A stretch of 64,000 nucleotides of DNA from Erythrobacter sp. SDW2 (lineage in GTDB: Bacteria > Pseudomonadota > Alphaproteobacteria > Sphingomonadales > Sphingomonadaceae), in contig NZ_CP090370.1 in assembly GCF_021431965.1 (NCBI RefSeq), positions 2,356,001 through 2,420,000 on the forward strand. Direction: 5' to 3'. A program made the translations under genes and the position numbers. The first letter of the stretch is position 1. The number at the start of each line of letters is the position of its first letter. The notes under the pieces are model-generated. The model ran no database searches, was not told where the DNA came from, and saw only the letters and a program-made list of their open reading frames with translations. Below are positions 1-9,004 of the stretch, piece by piece.

Positions 1-1
1 C

Positions 2-1027
2 GCCGAGTTCGTCGAGCAGGACCCGCTCGCCGCCAATGCCTACCAGGATCCCAAGATGTGGATCTCGCGCCCGGGCATGGGGACCAAGGACCCGGCCCGC
101 TGGCAACCCGCGATGCAGAGCGACCGTGGACTGGTGCCGACCCCGGCAGAACCGAAACCCGAACCGTTTGCCGTATTCTTCGTCCATCCGACCAGCTACA
201 TGAACCGCGCCAGCTGGAATGCCCCGCTGGAGGACAGCGAGGCCAATAATCGTGCCCGCCTGTTCGTGCGCGGCCTTGCCAGCCCGTTCAACCAGGCGAG
301 CGAGATCTGGGCCCCGCGCTATCGCCAGGCGACCGTCGGCGCGTTCCTGACCGACGCGCCCGAAGCGCAGCGAGCGCTCGATGCCGCCTATGAGGATGTC
401 GCACAGGCATTCGCCTTCTTCCTCGACAGTGTCGGCGATGACGTGCCGATCGTGCTGGCCGGGCACAGCCAGGGGTCGCTGCACCTGCTGCGGCTTCTTC
501 GCGAGCGGGTTGCCGGGCAGCCGGTCGAGCAGCGGGTCGCCGTGGTCTATGCGATCGGCTGGCCGATCTCGCTCGAGCATGATCTGCAGGAGCTGCCTTT
601 CCCCGCCTGCGCCACGGCTGATCAGGCCGGTTGCATCATGAGCTGGTCGACCTACGCCGAACCGGCCGACCCGAGTGCGCTCTTCGAAACCTATGCCAAG
701 TCCGTCGGTTTCGACGGCAAGCCGCGCGGGCAGAGCAAGATTCTCTGCACCAATCCGCTGACCGGCGGCATCGGCGGTGAGGCGCTGATCGAGCGCAATC
801 TGGGTACGCTGGTACCCGAGGCCGACCTTGACGGCGGCGCGCTCGTTCCCGGCGCGGTGCCTGCCCGCTGCGACCGGCGCGGGCTGCTGCTGATCGGCGA
901 GCCGCCGGAAATGGGCTCCTACGTGCTGCCGGGCAACAATTACCATGTGTACGACATCCCGCTGTTCTGGCGGAACCTGCAAGCGGACGTCGCCCGCCGG
1001 GTCGAGGCATGGCAGAAGCCAGCCTGA
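2..1027 (+). CDS. DUF3089 alpha/beta-hydrolase-like protein, 5' partial
   Basis: The frame is already open at base 2, so the true start lies outside the window; an internal ATG at 56 is not a convincing start. The product resembles DUF3089 proteins, an alpha/beta-hydrolase-like family of unproven substrate. The nucleophile elbow AGHSQGS is visible about 155 residues in, preceded by a conserved-looking FFVHPTSYMNRASWN segment. The 3' end overlaps ruvX by 19 bases (ruvX starts at 1009), so the two are probably co-transcribed. Esterase or lipase-like activity is a family-level inference; no substrate can be named from the sequence. Confidence 0.8.
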   Translation, partial: AEFVEQDPLAANAYQDPKMWISRPGMGTKDPARWQPAMQSDRGLVPTPAEPKPEPFAVFFVHPTSYMNRASWNAPLEDSEANNRARLFVRGLASPFNQASEIWAPRYRQATVGAFLTDAPEAQRALDAAYEDVAQAFAFFLDSVGDDVPIVLAGHSQGSLHLLRLLRERVAGQPVEQRVAVVYAIGWPISLEHDLQELPFPACATADQAGCIMSWSTYAEPADPSALFETYAKSVGFDGKPRGQSKILCTNPLTGGIGGEALIERNLGTLVPEADLDGGALVPGAVPARCDRRGLLLIGEPPEMGSYVLPGNNYHVYDIPLFWRNLQADVARRVEAWQKPA

Positions 1028-1506
1028 TCACCGAGAGCGCGCTGGAGTTCGGCGACGCGCTACCCGAAGGCGGCGCATTGCTGGCGCTTGACCTCGGCAC
1101 CAAGACCATCGGCACCGCCACGGCCGATGCCGGATGGCGCTTTGCCACGGCGGGCAAGACCATCCCGCGCGGGCGTTTCGGCAAGGACCGGGCCAAGCTG
1201 GAAGAGATCGTCCGCGAACGGGCGATCCGGGGCCTTGTCCTCGGATTGCCGCGCAATATGGACGGCAGCGAGGGGCCGCGCGCGCAGGCCAGCCGCGCCT
1301 ATGCCCGCAACCTCGCCGGCGCCTTCGCCCTGCCCGTGCTGCTGTGGGACGAGCGCTGGTCGACCCAGAGCGCCGAGGCGGCGATGATCGGGCAGGACAT
1401 GAGCCGCGCCAAGCGCGCGGAGCGGATCGACAGCCATGCCGCCGCAGTGTTCCTGCAAGGCGCGATCGACGCGCTGGCGGGTGGCGGCCTCAGCACTGCC
1501 TTGTAA
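1009..1506 (+). CDS. ruvX: Putative Holliday junction resolvase RuvX (YqgF family)
   Basis: A 165-residue protein of the YqgF/RuvX RNase-H-fold family, proposed to resolve Holliday junctions or to process pre-16S rRNA. Visible family signatures are LALDLGTKTIGTA near residue 26 (first catalytic Asp), LGLPRNMDGSEGPRA in the middle, DERWSTQSAE, and DSHAAAVFLQGAID near the C-terminus carrying the last acidic residue. Its length is slightly above the roughly 140 residues of the shortest members, with an N-terminal extension of about 20 residues. The start ATG lies inside the end of the upstream DUF3089 gene, suggesting translational coupling. Function in vivo (recombination versus rRNA maturation) cannot be decided here. 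Confidence 0.93.
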   Translation: MAEASLITESALEFGDALPEGGALLALDLGTKTIGTATADAGWRFATAGKTIPRGRFGKDRAKLEEIVRERAIRGLVLGLPRNMDGSEGPRAQASRAYARNLAGAFALPVLLWDERWSTQSAEAAMIGQDMSRAKRAERIDSHAAAVFLQGAIDALAGGGLSTAL

Positions 1507-1535
1507 CTCCGCGCAAGTTTGGCCAAGGCCGAACC

Positions 1536-1979
1536 ATGAGTTTCGTCTTCGATCCCGCGCGCGCTGCCAAATTCGTGCTCGGCCACGGCCATTCCGGTTG
1601 GCTGGGGCTGCAGTTTCGCGGTCATGGCGATGACTGGGCCGAGCTGGAGCTGCCGTGGCGAGAGGATCTGATCGGCGAGAGCGACCGTCCCGTTCTCGCC
1701 TCAGGCCCGATCATCAGCCTGCTCGACATGGCCAGCGGGCTTGCCATCTGGACCCGGATTAAGAACTTCCAGGCCGTCGCCACGCTGGACCTCAGGGTCG
1801 ACTACCAGCGCCCGGCGCGCGAGCGGCACAATGTCATCGGCCGCGTCGAATGCTATCGCCTGACAAGGTCCGCAGCCTTCGTACGCGGCGTGGCGCATGA
1901 TGGCGATCCGGACGATCCGGTGGCGCATATGGCCGGCGTGTTCATGTCGATCCCGGGGGTCTCGCGCGATGGCAAGTGA
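1536..1979 (+). CDS. PaaI-like hotdog thioesterase (first of two)
   Basis: A 147-residue hotdog-fold protein. The segment ASGPIISLLDMASGLAIW followed by ATLDLRVDYQRPA is typical of PaaI/YbgC-type acyl-CoA thioesterases, where the helix after the Gly-Pro carries the catalytic acidic residue. The start chosen is the ATG at 1536, 29 bases after ruvX. The frame is open further upstream but that part is antisense-free overlap with ruvX and has no family similarity. The gene overlaps the following thioesterase by 11 bases. The thioester substrate is unknown; two adjacent paralogues may form a heteromer, which is inference. Confidence 0.85.
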   Translation: MSFVFDPARAAKFVLGHGHSGWLGLQFRGHGDDWAELELPWREDLIGESDRPVLASGPIISLLDMASGLAIWTRIKNFQAVATLDLRVDYQRPARERHNVIGRVECYRLTRSAAFVRGVAHDGDPDDPVAHMAGVFMSIPGVSRDGK

Positions 1980-2376
1980 GGCGCTGCAACTAACCCCCTA
2001 TGCCCGTTCGCTCGGCATCGCCGTTGACGGGATGGAGGACGGCGCGCCCGTCTTGCGCGCCGGCGGCGAGGAATTCACCGAGGGGCGTCCAGGCGTCTAT
2101 CACGGCGGGGCCATCAGCGGGCTGCTGGAGACCGCCGGCTATGCCGCGCTGCGGCTGGCGCTGGACGAGGCGGGGCGCACGGCGCGGCTCAAGCCGATCA
2201 ACATCACCGTCCAGTTTCTCGCCCCCGCCAAGGCCGCGCGGCTCTATGCCAAGGCGCGCATCCTCAAGCTGGGCCGCCGCAATGCCAATATCGAGGTCGA
2301 GTGCTGGCAGGACGACCGCGACCGGCCCCGGGCCACAGCGGTGATGAACGTGCTGCTGGCGGAGCCAGAGGCCTAG
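1969..2376 (+). CDS. PaaI-like hotdog thioesterase (second of two)
   Basis: A 135-residue hotdog-fold thioesterase. GVYHGGAISGLLETAGYAAL is the recognisable PaaI-type motif (HGG followed by the catalytic helix), and KPINITVQFLAPAKAARL is the following strand pair. The ATG at 1969 overlaps the stop of the preceding paralogue by 11 bases, which implies translational coupling. An in-frame upstream ATG at 1897 would overlap the neighbour by 83 bases and adds no family-like sequence. It ends tail-to-tail with the penicillin-binding protein gene, overlapping by 4 bases. Substrate unknown; confidence is high for fold and family. Confidence 0.87.
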   Translation: MASEALQLTPYARSLGIAVDGMEDGAPVLRAGGEEFTEGRPGVYHGGAISGLLETAGYAALRLALDEAGRTARLKPINITVQFLAPAKAARLYAKARILKLGRRNANIEVECWQDDRDRPRATAVMNVLLAEPEA

Positions 2377-4505
2377 CGCTGCGGCTCCGGCTCCGGCTCT
2401 TCCTCGCGGCGACCGGGCTGCACATTGACGCCTTCCGGCCCGATCCGCACATCGATCGGCACGCCCCCGATGTCGGTGTCCACCCTCACGCCATCTTCCT
2501 CGATCCGCAGACCTTCGGGCAGTTCGAATTCCTCCGGCGGCGGTATATCGAGCGGCTCCACCGGGCCAGACGGGTCAGCCTTGGGCCGCGTAGCCGCAGG
2601 CGCCTTGCCGGTCGCCTGGAGCATGAAGTCCCGCCACATCCGCGCAGGCATGCCGCCGCCGTAAATGCCGTTCAGCGGGGTGTTGTCGTCATTGCCGATC
2701 CACACGCCCACCACCAGATCGCCCGCCCAACCGACGAACAGCGCATCGCGGTTGTCCTGGCTGGTGCCGGTCTTGCCGAAGTTGGCAATCGGCAGCATTG
2801 CCGCACGCCCGGTCCCGGCATTGACCGCGCGGCGGAGCATTTGCGCCATGTCCTCGCTGACCCGGCCGGGGTAGCTTTCCGGCCCGTTCCACATCCAGTC
2901 CCACCAGCCCTGTTGCGCCACCGGCAGCGGCGTCGGCTTGACCGGGAAGGCATTTCCCGCAATCCCGGCATAGGCGGAAGTCAGTTCGAGCAGCGTCATG
3001 CTGGCCGTGCCCAGCGCTACGCTGGGATCTCCGGGGGTGAGCGTGCTGGTGATGCCGAGTTCACGCGCGGTGGCGATCACCGCTTCGTCCCCGACGGACT
3101 GGTAGAGCCGCACCGCCGCGACATTGCTGGAACGGGCAAAAGCCTCCTCCAGCGTCAGCGTATCGGAGTAGCGGCCGGCGGCGTTCTTGGGCCGATAGCC
3201 ACCTTCCGTGATCTCGCTGTTGTCGATCGGATCGCTCGGCTCGGCCCCGGCCTTGAGTGCGGCGAGATAGACGAAGGTCTTGAAGGTCGAACCCGGCTGG
3301 CGCTGTGCCTGGGTCGCGCGGTTGAACGGGCTCTTGCGATAATCCTTGCCACCGACCATCGCCACGACCTCGCCGTTGGGCCGCATCGCCACCAGCGCCG
3401 CCTGCGCTCCGCCCAACCCTGCACGCTGCACGATCCGCGTCGCGATCCCCTGCAGCCGCGCGTCGAGCGTGGTGGTGATCGTCTGCGCTTCGTAGCTGCG
3501 TTCCGACCCCTGCCGCAGGATCGGCAGCGCCCAGTCGGCGAAATAGGTGCCCGTCGGCAGCTCGTTCCTGGTCCGCACATCGAGCCTGGGCGATGGCAGG
3601 TCCGCCTCCTGCTCGGTCAGGTAACCCGCCGCAACCATGGAACCGAGCACCAGCCGCATCCGCTTTTCCGCGCGTTCGTAATGCTTTGTCGGTCGAAGTG
3701 CAGACGGTGCCTGAACCAGGCCTGCCAGCATCGCCGCCTGTGCGGTCGTCAGCTTCTCCGGCTGGCGGTAGAAATAATGCAGGCTCGCCGCGCGCAGGCC
3801 GTACACATTGTCACCGAAATAGGTGTTGGACAGATAGCGTTCGAGGATCTGGTCCTTGCTCAGCCAGGCCTCGAGCCAGAAGGCGATCAGCATCTCGCGC
3901 GCCTTGCGCGTCAGGCTGCGTTCCGGCGTCAGGAATGTGAACTTGGCGAGTTGCTGGGTAATCGTGCTGCCGCCGCCGACCCCGGTCCAGGCGGCACGCG
4001 CGATGCCGCGCGGATCGACGCCCCAGTGGCTGTAGAAGCGCCGGTCCTCGATCGAGATGAACGCCTCGACCACATGCGGCGGCAGCTTGGCCACCTCGAC
4101 CGGGGCATCGGTAATGGCCCCGTTGCGGGCAATCGGCGTGCCGTCGGCGGCGAGGATCGTCAGTTGCGGCGGCACCACGGGTTCGAGCGATTTGCTCAGC
4201 GGCGTGGTGACCGCGAGGAAGCCGACCGTCAGGAAGAACAGCAGTAGCATGGCCGAGACCGCGCGGACCGCCCACCAGCGCTTGCGCCGCCCGAGCCAGA
4301 AGGCCCGCTGCCACCACTTCTGCCGCTTGCGCTCTTCCAGCGCGACCGCATCTTCGATGCGGCTGATGCGGTCTTCCCACTCCTCCTCGTCGGGAAGCAC
4401 CGCGCCTGCAGGCTCGCCTTGCGCGAAATAGCCCGCATAGGCACCCTCCGGCTTCCCCGAAGCGCCCCGCATTCGTGCTAGACTGTCAAACCACCGGAAT
4501 CCCAT
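2373..4505 (-). CDS. Class A penicillin-binding protein (PBP1A family)
   Basis: A 710-residue bifunctional peptidoglycan synthase acting at the cytoplasmic membrane. An N-terminal cytoplasmic stretch is followed by one membrane segment around residues 88-108. The GT51 glycosyltransferase domain shows SIEDRRFYSHWGVD and GGGSTITQQLAK. The transpeptidase domain has the serine motif STFK near residue 405, SSN near 460 and KTGT near 578. The spacing between domains is short, so it lacks the OB-like insertion of E. coli PBP1a. The C-terminal tail is acidic and proline-rich. It runs convergent to the thioesterase pair, with a 4-base overlap of stops. All catalytic residues appear intact. Confidence 0.95.
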   Translation of the reverse strand: MGFRWFDSLARMRGASGKPEGAYAGYFAQGEPAGAVLPDEEEWEDRISRIEDAVALEERKRQKWWQRAFWLGRRKRWWAVRAVSAMLLLFFLTVGFLAVTTPLSKSLEPVVPPQLTILAADGTPIARNGAITDAPVEVAKLPPHVVEAFISIEDRRFYSHWGVDPRGIARAAWTGVGGGSTITQQLAKFTFLTPERSLTRKAREMLIAFWLEAWLSKDQILERYLSNTYFGDNVYGLRAASLHYFYRQPEKLTTAQAAMLAGLVQAPSALRPTKHYERAEKRMRLVLGSMVAAGYLTEQEADLPSPRLDVRTRNELPTGTYFADWALPILRQGSERSYEAQTITTTLDARLQGIATRIVQRAGLGGAQAALVAMRPNGEVVAMVGGKDYRKSPFNRATQAQRQPGSTFKTFVYLAALKAGAEPSDPIDNSEITEGGYRPKNAAGRYSDTLTLEEAFARSSNVAAVRLYQSVGDEAVIATARELGITSTLTPGDPSVALGTASMTLLELTSAYAGIAGNAFPVKPTPLPVAQQGWWDWMWNGPESYPGRVSEDMAQMLRRAVNAGTGRAAMLPIANFGKTGTSQDNRDALFVGWAGDLVVGVWIGNDDNTPLNGIYGGGMPARMWRDFMLQATGKAPAATRPKADPSGPVEPLDIPPPEEFELPEGLRIEEDGVRVDTDIGGVPIDVRIGPEGVNVQPGRREEEPEPEPQR

Positions 4506-4579
4506 CGCGCGGCTGTGTTATCCAATTAATACAGCGAAGGCGAGCGATAATGTGCGGTTCACGTCAGGGTCAATCGACT

Positions 4580-5077
4580 TCAAAAACGGACATCGACTTG
4601 GGCAGCAAGCAGCATCTCTTCAAGCTTCCGAATTGCCTGTTTCGCATCGGCTAACTCTGCGTCAATCTTGCTTGCCTTTTGATCGCGAACAGCAATCTGT
4701 GTACTTGACCTAGACAGCTTTGATCGCAGGGCTTTTGATTCAGCCCGACATCGATCAATTTCATTCTCAAGAAGCTGATTTCTCTGGTTCAATGAGGCAT
4801 TGCTCTCAGCAAGCTTTGCATTCTTCTCGTTGAGGATTTTCAGGTCAAATTCAAGGTTGGTCACGCGGGAGCTGACATTCATCAGGCGCATTGCAATCGG
4901 TTGAGACGGATCGGTCAAAAGCTCGCTTAGCTTTTGCACCAAGTTTCTAAACTCGGGGATCGCGCCGTACTGTTGCTGCTCAGGCAGTTGCCCTGCCTCA
5001 AGCTTGCGCATGAGCTCGTGAACATCTGACTGGTGTCGTTCAAGGATATCCTCAGAATACGAAACATATCCCATCAC
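4580..5077 (-). CDS. Hypothetical coiled-coil protein, low GC
   Basis: A 165-residue (or 164 from the second Met at 5074) soluble protein with no recognised family. Residues about 55-160 are strongly heptad-like and rich in Leu, Lys, Glu, Asn and Ser (for example LEFDLKILNEKNAKLAESN), predicting a long coiled coil. There is no signal peptide or membrane segment. Base composition is near 48% GC in the part counted, far below the neighbouring PBP and cobS genes, suggesting transfer. It lies directly downstream of cobS on the same strand, only 18 bases after its stop, in the place where cobT is usually found. A structural or adaptor role is only a guess. Confidence 0.7.
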   Translation of the reverse strand: MMGYVSYSEDILERHQSDVHELMRKLEAGQLPEQQQYGAIPEFRNLVQKLSELLTDPSQPIAMRLMNVSSRVTNLEFDLKILNEKNAKLAESNASLNQRNQLLENEIDRCRAESKALRSKLSRSSTQIAVRDQKASKIDAELADAKQAIRKLEEMLLAAQVDVRF

Positions 5078-5095
5078 CAGTTCTCCAATCTGCCC

Positions 5096-6088
5096 CTACC
5101 CCTTGCCGACAACACTTTCAGGCAAGTCCACCCCGAACACGCGCTGGTAGTATTCGGCCACCAGCATCCGCTCGGCCTCGTCGCATTTGTTGAGGAAGCT
5201 CAGGCGGAAGGCGAAGCCGACGTCCTTGAAGATCGCCGCGTTCTGCGCCCAGGTGATGACGGTGCGCGGGCTCATCACGGTCGAGATATCGCCGTTGATG
5301 AAGCCCTGGCGGGTCAGGTCGGCGACCTTGACCATATCGGCCACGGTCTTGGGGTCGGTGCCCGGATTCTTGGCCGAGATGATCGCCTGCTCGGTTTCGG
5401 CGGGCAGATAGTTGAGCCCGACGACGATGTTCCAGCGGTCCATCTGGCCCTGGTTGATCTGCTGCGTGCCGTGATAGAGGCCCGAGGTATCGCCGAGGCC
5501 GACCGTGTTGGCGGTGGCGAACAGGCGGAAGTTCGGATCGGGCCGGATCACCCGGTTCTGGTCGAGCAGGGTCAGCTTGCCCTCGGTTTCCAGCACGCGC
5601 TGGATCACGAACATCACGTCCGGGCGGCCGGCGTCATATTCGTCGAACACCAGCGCCACCGGATGCTGCAGCGCCCAGGGCAGCAGACCTTCGCGGAATT
5701 CGGTCACCTGGAGCCCGTCACGCAGCACGATGGCATCACGGCCGATCAGGTCGATACGGCTGATATGCGCGTCGAGATTGATGCGGATGCAAGGCCAGTT
5801 GAGGCGGGCCGCGACCTGTTCGATATGGGTCGACTTGCCGGTGCCGTGATAGCCCTGCACCATGACGCGGCGGTTGTGGGCGAAGCCGGCCAGGATCGCC
5901 AGCGTGGTGTCCGGGTCGAACACGTAGTTCGCGTCGAGATCGGGCACGCGTTCGTCCGCCTTGCTGAAGGCGGGGACCTGCCAGTCGATATCGATGCCGA
6001 AGGTCTCGCGCACATCGATCGTGGTGTCGGGCGCGGCAAGCGTGGTCTTGGCGGAAGGCTCGAAGCTCTTGTCGGTCATATCGTTCAT
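5096..6088 (-). CDS. cobS: CobS-like AAA+ ATPase (cobaltochelatase subunit CobS)
   Basis: A 330-residue MoxR-type AAA+ ATPase matching the length of CobS (about 330 residues), the ATPase subunit of aerobic cobaltochelatase that inserts Co2+ into hydrogenobyrinate a,c-diamide together with CobN and CobT. Walker [10 protein letters not shown] lies near residue 83 and the Walker B region LVFDEYDAG near 146; the N-terminus [12 protein letters not shown] is characteristic. The start chosen is the ATG of MNDMTDKS at 6088; a second in-frame ATG is at 6079. A frame open further upstream to 6196 is not conserved-looking. No cobT follows, so the protein may serve another process or use a distant partner. 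Confidence 0.88.
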   Translation of the reverse strand: MNDMTDKSFEPSAKTTLAAPDTTIDVRETFGIDIDWQVPAFSKADERVPDLDANYVFDPDTTLAILAGFAHNRRVMVQGYHGTGKSTHIEQVAARLNWPCIRINLDAHISRIDLIGRDAIVLRDGLQVTEFREGLLPWALQHPVALVFDEYDAGRPDVMFVIQRVLETEGKLTLLDQNRVIRPDPNFRLFATANTVGLGDTSGLYHGTQQINQGQMDRWNIVVGLNYLPAETEQAIISAKNPGTDPKTVADMVKVADLTRQGFINGDISTVMSPRTVITWAQNAAIFKDVGFAFRLSFLNKCDEAERMLVAEYYQRVFGVDLPESVVGKG

Positions 6089-6180
6089 CTCGGGCGGTGG
6101 CCTAGACGCGCGTGCGGCGACTCGCAAGCGCGACGAAAGACGACATTTCCTTTCCCCGGCCCACGCCCTAGTTAGGACGA

Positions 6181-7026
6181 ATGCCGCCTCCGTCACCCAG
6201 CGAATTCCTGCGACAGCAGCTCGTCGGGCGGGTGCGCGCGGTGTTCAACGATGTGTCTGCCGGACAGGAACCCGTGCCGGTCAGCGACGAGGCGCTGTTC
6301 GAGAGAGATTCGCCGATCCGGCTGGTCCACGCCGATGTCGTCGGCATGATGGTGGGCGGCATCCGCAGCCTGCTGTTGCAAATGCTCCATCCGCAAGCGC
6401 TGCAGGGCGTGCTCGACCACTCGAACTTCCGCGAGGATATGCACGGTCGCTTGCGGCGGACGGCGCGGTTCATCGCCATCACCACCTTCGGCCACCGCGA
6501 CGAGGCGATGAAAGCGATCGAACGGGTCAACCGGATCCACGCCCGGGTAACTGGCACGCTGCCGGACGGCAGGCCCTATGTCGCGACCGATCCGCGCACG
6601 CTCGCCTGGGTTCATGTGGCCGAGGCGCAGAGCTTCCTCGCCGCCTATCTGCGCCATGTCCGCCCCGATATGCCGGGCCATGAGCAGGACGAATACTACC
6701 GCCAGTTCGCGGTCATCGCGCGGGCGCTGGGGGCCGATCCGGTCCCGCTCGATCGCAACGAGGCGGAGCTGCTTTTCCGCGAGCTGCGGCAGCATTTGCA
6801 GGCGCGGCCGGAAGCCCGCGAGATCGCCCGGCTCGTGCTCAGCCAGAAGCCGCAGGGCGCACCGGTAGCGGTGCAAGCCGTCATGGGAGCGGAAGCGGTC
6901 ACGCTGCTGCCGTCCTTCGCCCGCTCGATGCTGGGGCTGGAGCGGCCCGGCATCGGCGCGCTTCCCGCGCGCGCGGCGACCTGGGGCATGGGCAAGACGC
7001 TGCGCTGGGCTTTCCGGCAGAACTAG
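6181..7026 (+). CDS. DUF2236 / MpaB-type oxygenase family protein
   Basis: A 281-residue protein of the DUF2236 family, which includes latex-clearing protein Lcp and the fungal MpaB oxygenase, heme-b proteins that cleave isoprenoid double bonds. Visible family landmarks are [16 protein letters not shown] near residue 65, [12 protein letters not shown] near 95, and [17 protein letters not shown] near 142, containing conserved histidines that could ligate heme. No signal peptide is evident, so a cytoplasmic location is likely. It is divergent from cobS with a gap of about 90 bases. The substrate in bacteria with short DUF2236 proteins is unknown. Confidence 0.85.
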   Translation: MPPPSPSEFLRQQLVGRVRAVFNDVSAGQEPVPVSDEALFERDSPIRLVHADVVGMMVGGIRSLLLQMLHPQALQGVLDHSNFREDMHGRLRRTARFIAITTFGHRDEAMKAIERVNRIHARVTGTLPDGRPYVATDPRTLAWVHVAEAQSFLAAYLRHVRPDMPGHEQDEYYRQFAVIARALGADPVPLDRNEAELLFRELRQHLQARPEAREIARLVLSQKPQGAPVAVQAVMGAEAVTLLPSFARSMLGLERPGIGALPARAATWGMGKTLRWAFRQN

Positions 7027-7078
7027 GCCGGCAGAACCAGGCCTTCCGCACTGGGCCTTCCGAACTGCGCCGTCAGGG

Positions 7079-7765
7079 CTAGGCGAGCGGTTCCGGCAGG
7101 CTGAAAAGCGTGACATATCGCAGCGCCAGATCGCGGTCGCCATCGATCCGCAGACCGGCCTCGCGCTCGAGCTCGTCCCACGGCACGCCCGCGTAGATCC
7201 CGCCCGCGAGTACGGCTGCGACAGGGGCATGGAAAACCGCGTCGGCACCGGCGATTTCTGCACGCCTGATCGGCAACCGGCCTTCGCCCGGCTCCGCCAC
7301 GAAACTGTCCTCCCCGATGACGAAGCCGATCCGCTGGCCGGCGAATTCGTCGATCCGAGCATGATCGACCATGGTGCGCATCGACAGCATCAGCGACACC
7401 GGCGACAGCGGCAAGGTCGGATCGTGCGCGCTCGACTGCGCCGCCCAGCGTCCGGCCTCCTGGATCAGCGCTTCAGCGGCGTAGCCCCATTGGGTGAGTT
7501 CATAGACCTGCACTTTCGCCGGCGGCGGCAACTGCTTGCGGGCAAGCACCCCGGCTTCCTCCAGCGATCCGAGCCGTTCGGTCAGCACCTTGGCCGAAAT
7601 TCCGGGCAGGCTGGCGCGCAGGTCGGAAAAACGGCGCGGCCCGAGCATCAGTTCGCGAACGACGAGGAGCGACCACCGCTCGCCCACCATTTCCATGGCG
7701 AACGCCGTTCCGCAGGCATCGCCATACCATTTACCGTGGGTGATAGTTTCTTTTGGTAACTTCAT
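7079..7765 (-). CDS. HxlR-family winged-helix transcriptional regulator
   Basis: A 228-residue regulator. The N-terminal half is an HxlR winged helix with the signature CGTAFAMEMVGERWSLLVVR and RFSDLRASLPGISAKVLTER. The C-terminal half (about residues 120-228) resembles the SCP2-like extension found in a subset of HxlR proteins and may bind a small ligand. The start is the ATG at 7765 of MKLPKETITHGKWYG. It is divergent from the DUF1428/VOC/SRPBCC cluster, 81 bases away, so it most likely controls that cluster and itself; many HxlR proteins sense electrophiles such as aldehydes or quinones. The inducer here is unknown. Confidence 0.9.
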   Translation of the reverse strand: MKLPKETITHGKWYGDACGTAFAMEMVGERWSLLVVRELMLGPRRFSDLRASLPGISAKVLTERLGSLEEAGVLARKQLPPPAKVQVYELTQWGYAAEALIQEAGRWAAQSSAHDPTLPLSPVSLMLSMRTMVDHARIDEFAGQRIGFVIGEDSFVAEPGEGRLPIRRAEIAGADAVFHAPVAAVLAGGIYAGVPWDELEREAGLRIDGDRDLALRYVTLFSLPEPLA

Positions 7766-7846
7766 CGTTGACTTATGTAACTTGCGAGCGCAACCTTCGC
7801 AAGTGTCGAGTCGGCATCGAGAATACAATCGAGAGAGGAGCAAGCC

Positions 7847-8209
7847 ATGTACATCCAGGGATTTCTCGTCCCCGTTCCCGCAGACAAGAAAGACGCATAC
7901 CGCGAGGTTGCGGAAAAGTTCTGGCCGATCGCCCGGGACTATGGCTGCACCGCCCATGTCGAGGCGTGGGAAGCCGACATCAAGGACGGCCAGCACACCG
8001 ACTTCCGCCGCGCAGTCGACCTGCAGGAGGGCGAAAGGGTCGTCTTCAGCTGGATGATATGGCCCGACAAGGCGACCGCCGATGCCTCGCACGACAAGAT
8101 GATGGCCGACGAACGGATGAAGGAATGGGGCGACGGCAGCGACATGCCCTTCGACGGCAAGCGCATGGTGTTCGGCGGGTTCGATGTGCTGATGCACAAG
8201 GAGGCATGA
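7847..8209 (+). CDS. DUF1428 domain protein (YbaA-like)
   Basis: A 120-residue protein of the DUF1428 family (E. coli YbaA type), with a ferredoxin-like dimeric alpha-beta-barrel fold. Family features are the N-terminus MYIQGFLVPVPADKKDAYRE, the central HTDFRRAVDLQEGERVVFSW and the C-terminal GKRMVFGGFDVLM. It is the first gene of a cluster divergent from the HxlR regulator and is followed after 3 bases by a VOC protein. A Shine-Dalgarno-like GAGAGGAG lies just upstream (about 7831-7838). Biochemical function is unproven for the family; association with VOC and SRPBCC genes suggests a stress or detoxification role. Confidence 0.92.
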   Translation: MYIQGFLVPVPADKKDAYREVAEKFWPIARDYGCTAHVEAWEADIKDGQHTDFRRAVDLQEGERVVFSWMIWPDKATADASHDKMMADERMKEWGDGSDMPFDGKRMVFGGFDVLMHKEA

Positions 8210-8212
8210 GCC

Positions 8213-9001
8213 ATGGCCAATTCCCCCGGCGATTTCATCTGGTACGAGCTGATGTGCCGCGACGCGGATGCCTCGGCGCGGTTCTACGAAGGTCTGCTCG
8301 GCTGGTCGGTGGAGGGCCAGGCCGACTACCGCGAGATCAAGGCCCCGGATGGCGAATACGTAGGGGGAATCTTGCCGCTCTCTCACGAGATGCTGGCAGG
8401 TGGTGCGATGCCGGCCTGGCTCGGCTACATCCTCGTTGCCGATGTCGACCAGACCGTCACGGCGCTGCTCGACGCCGGGGGCAGCGTGTTGATGCCCGCA
8501 CGTGACATGGAGTCCGTCGGCCGCATGGCCATGGTCGCCGACCCGCAAGGCGCACCGTTTTACGTCATGACGCCCGCCCCGCCTGCCGACCGGCCCGACG
8601 CCGAAAGCACCGCCTTCGCGAAATACGCGCCGCAGATCGGCCATTGCGCATGGAACGAGCTGCTGACCGCCGACCCCGCCGCCGCCGACGAATTCTATCG
8701 CGGACTGTTCGGCTGGACCAAGGGCGAAGCGCTGGAGATGGGACCGATGGGCACCTACCAGATGTACAACCATGGCGATTACGGGCTCGGCGCGATGATG
8801 CGGAAACCGGCCGAAGTGCCGGTGTCGTCGTGGGCGTATTATTTCCGCGTGCCTGAAATCGACGCGGCGGTTGCATATGTGAGCGCCAATGGCGGGCAGA
8901 TCGCGGTCGGCCCGATGGCAATTCCGGGTGGCGATCACGTGCTCCAGGGCTTCGACCCGCAAGGCGCGCTTTTCTCGCTCATCGGCAGCAAGGAAGCATA
9001 G
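8213..9001 (+). CDS. Two-domain VOC family protein (glyoxalase-like)
   Basis: A 262-residue protein with two vicinal-oxygen-chelate repeats. The first repeat spans roughly residues 1-125 (start SPGDFIWYELMCRDADAS) and the second 138-262 (start IGHCAWNELLTADPAAA), each with the FY-GLFGW type motif, here FYEGLLGWSV and FYRGLFGWTK. Such proteins act as glyoxalases, dioxygenases or drug-binding proteins. The substrate cannot be read from the sequence. The gene starts 3 bases after DUF1428 and precedes another VOC gene by 3 bases, a tight operon probably regulated by the divergent HxlR protein. Confidence 0.92.
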   Translation: MANSPGDFIWYELMCRDADASARFYEGLLGWSVEGQADYREIKAPDGEYVGGILPLSHEMLAGGAMPAWLGYILVADVDQTVTALLDAGGSVLMPARDMESVGRMAMVADPQGAPFYVMTPAPPADRPDAESTAFAKYAPQIGHCAWNELLTADPAAADEFYRGLFGWTKGEALEMGPMGTYQMYNHGDYGLGAMMRKPAEVPVSSWAYYFRVPEIDAAVAYVSANGGQIAVGPMAIPGGDHVLQGFDPQGALFSLIGSKEA

Positions 9002-9004
9002 CAC

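Noticed and set aside
5033-6175. Plus-strand open frame opposite cobS
   Set aside because: His/Asp/Val-rich antisense translation without homology; cobS on the other strand is unmistakable.
7023-7078. Short imperfect tandem repeat (GGCCTTCCGCACT / GGCCTTCCGAACT)
   Set aside because: Two units of about 14 bases in an intergenic gap; too little to call a functional repeat.
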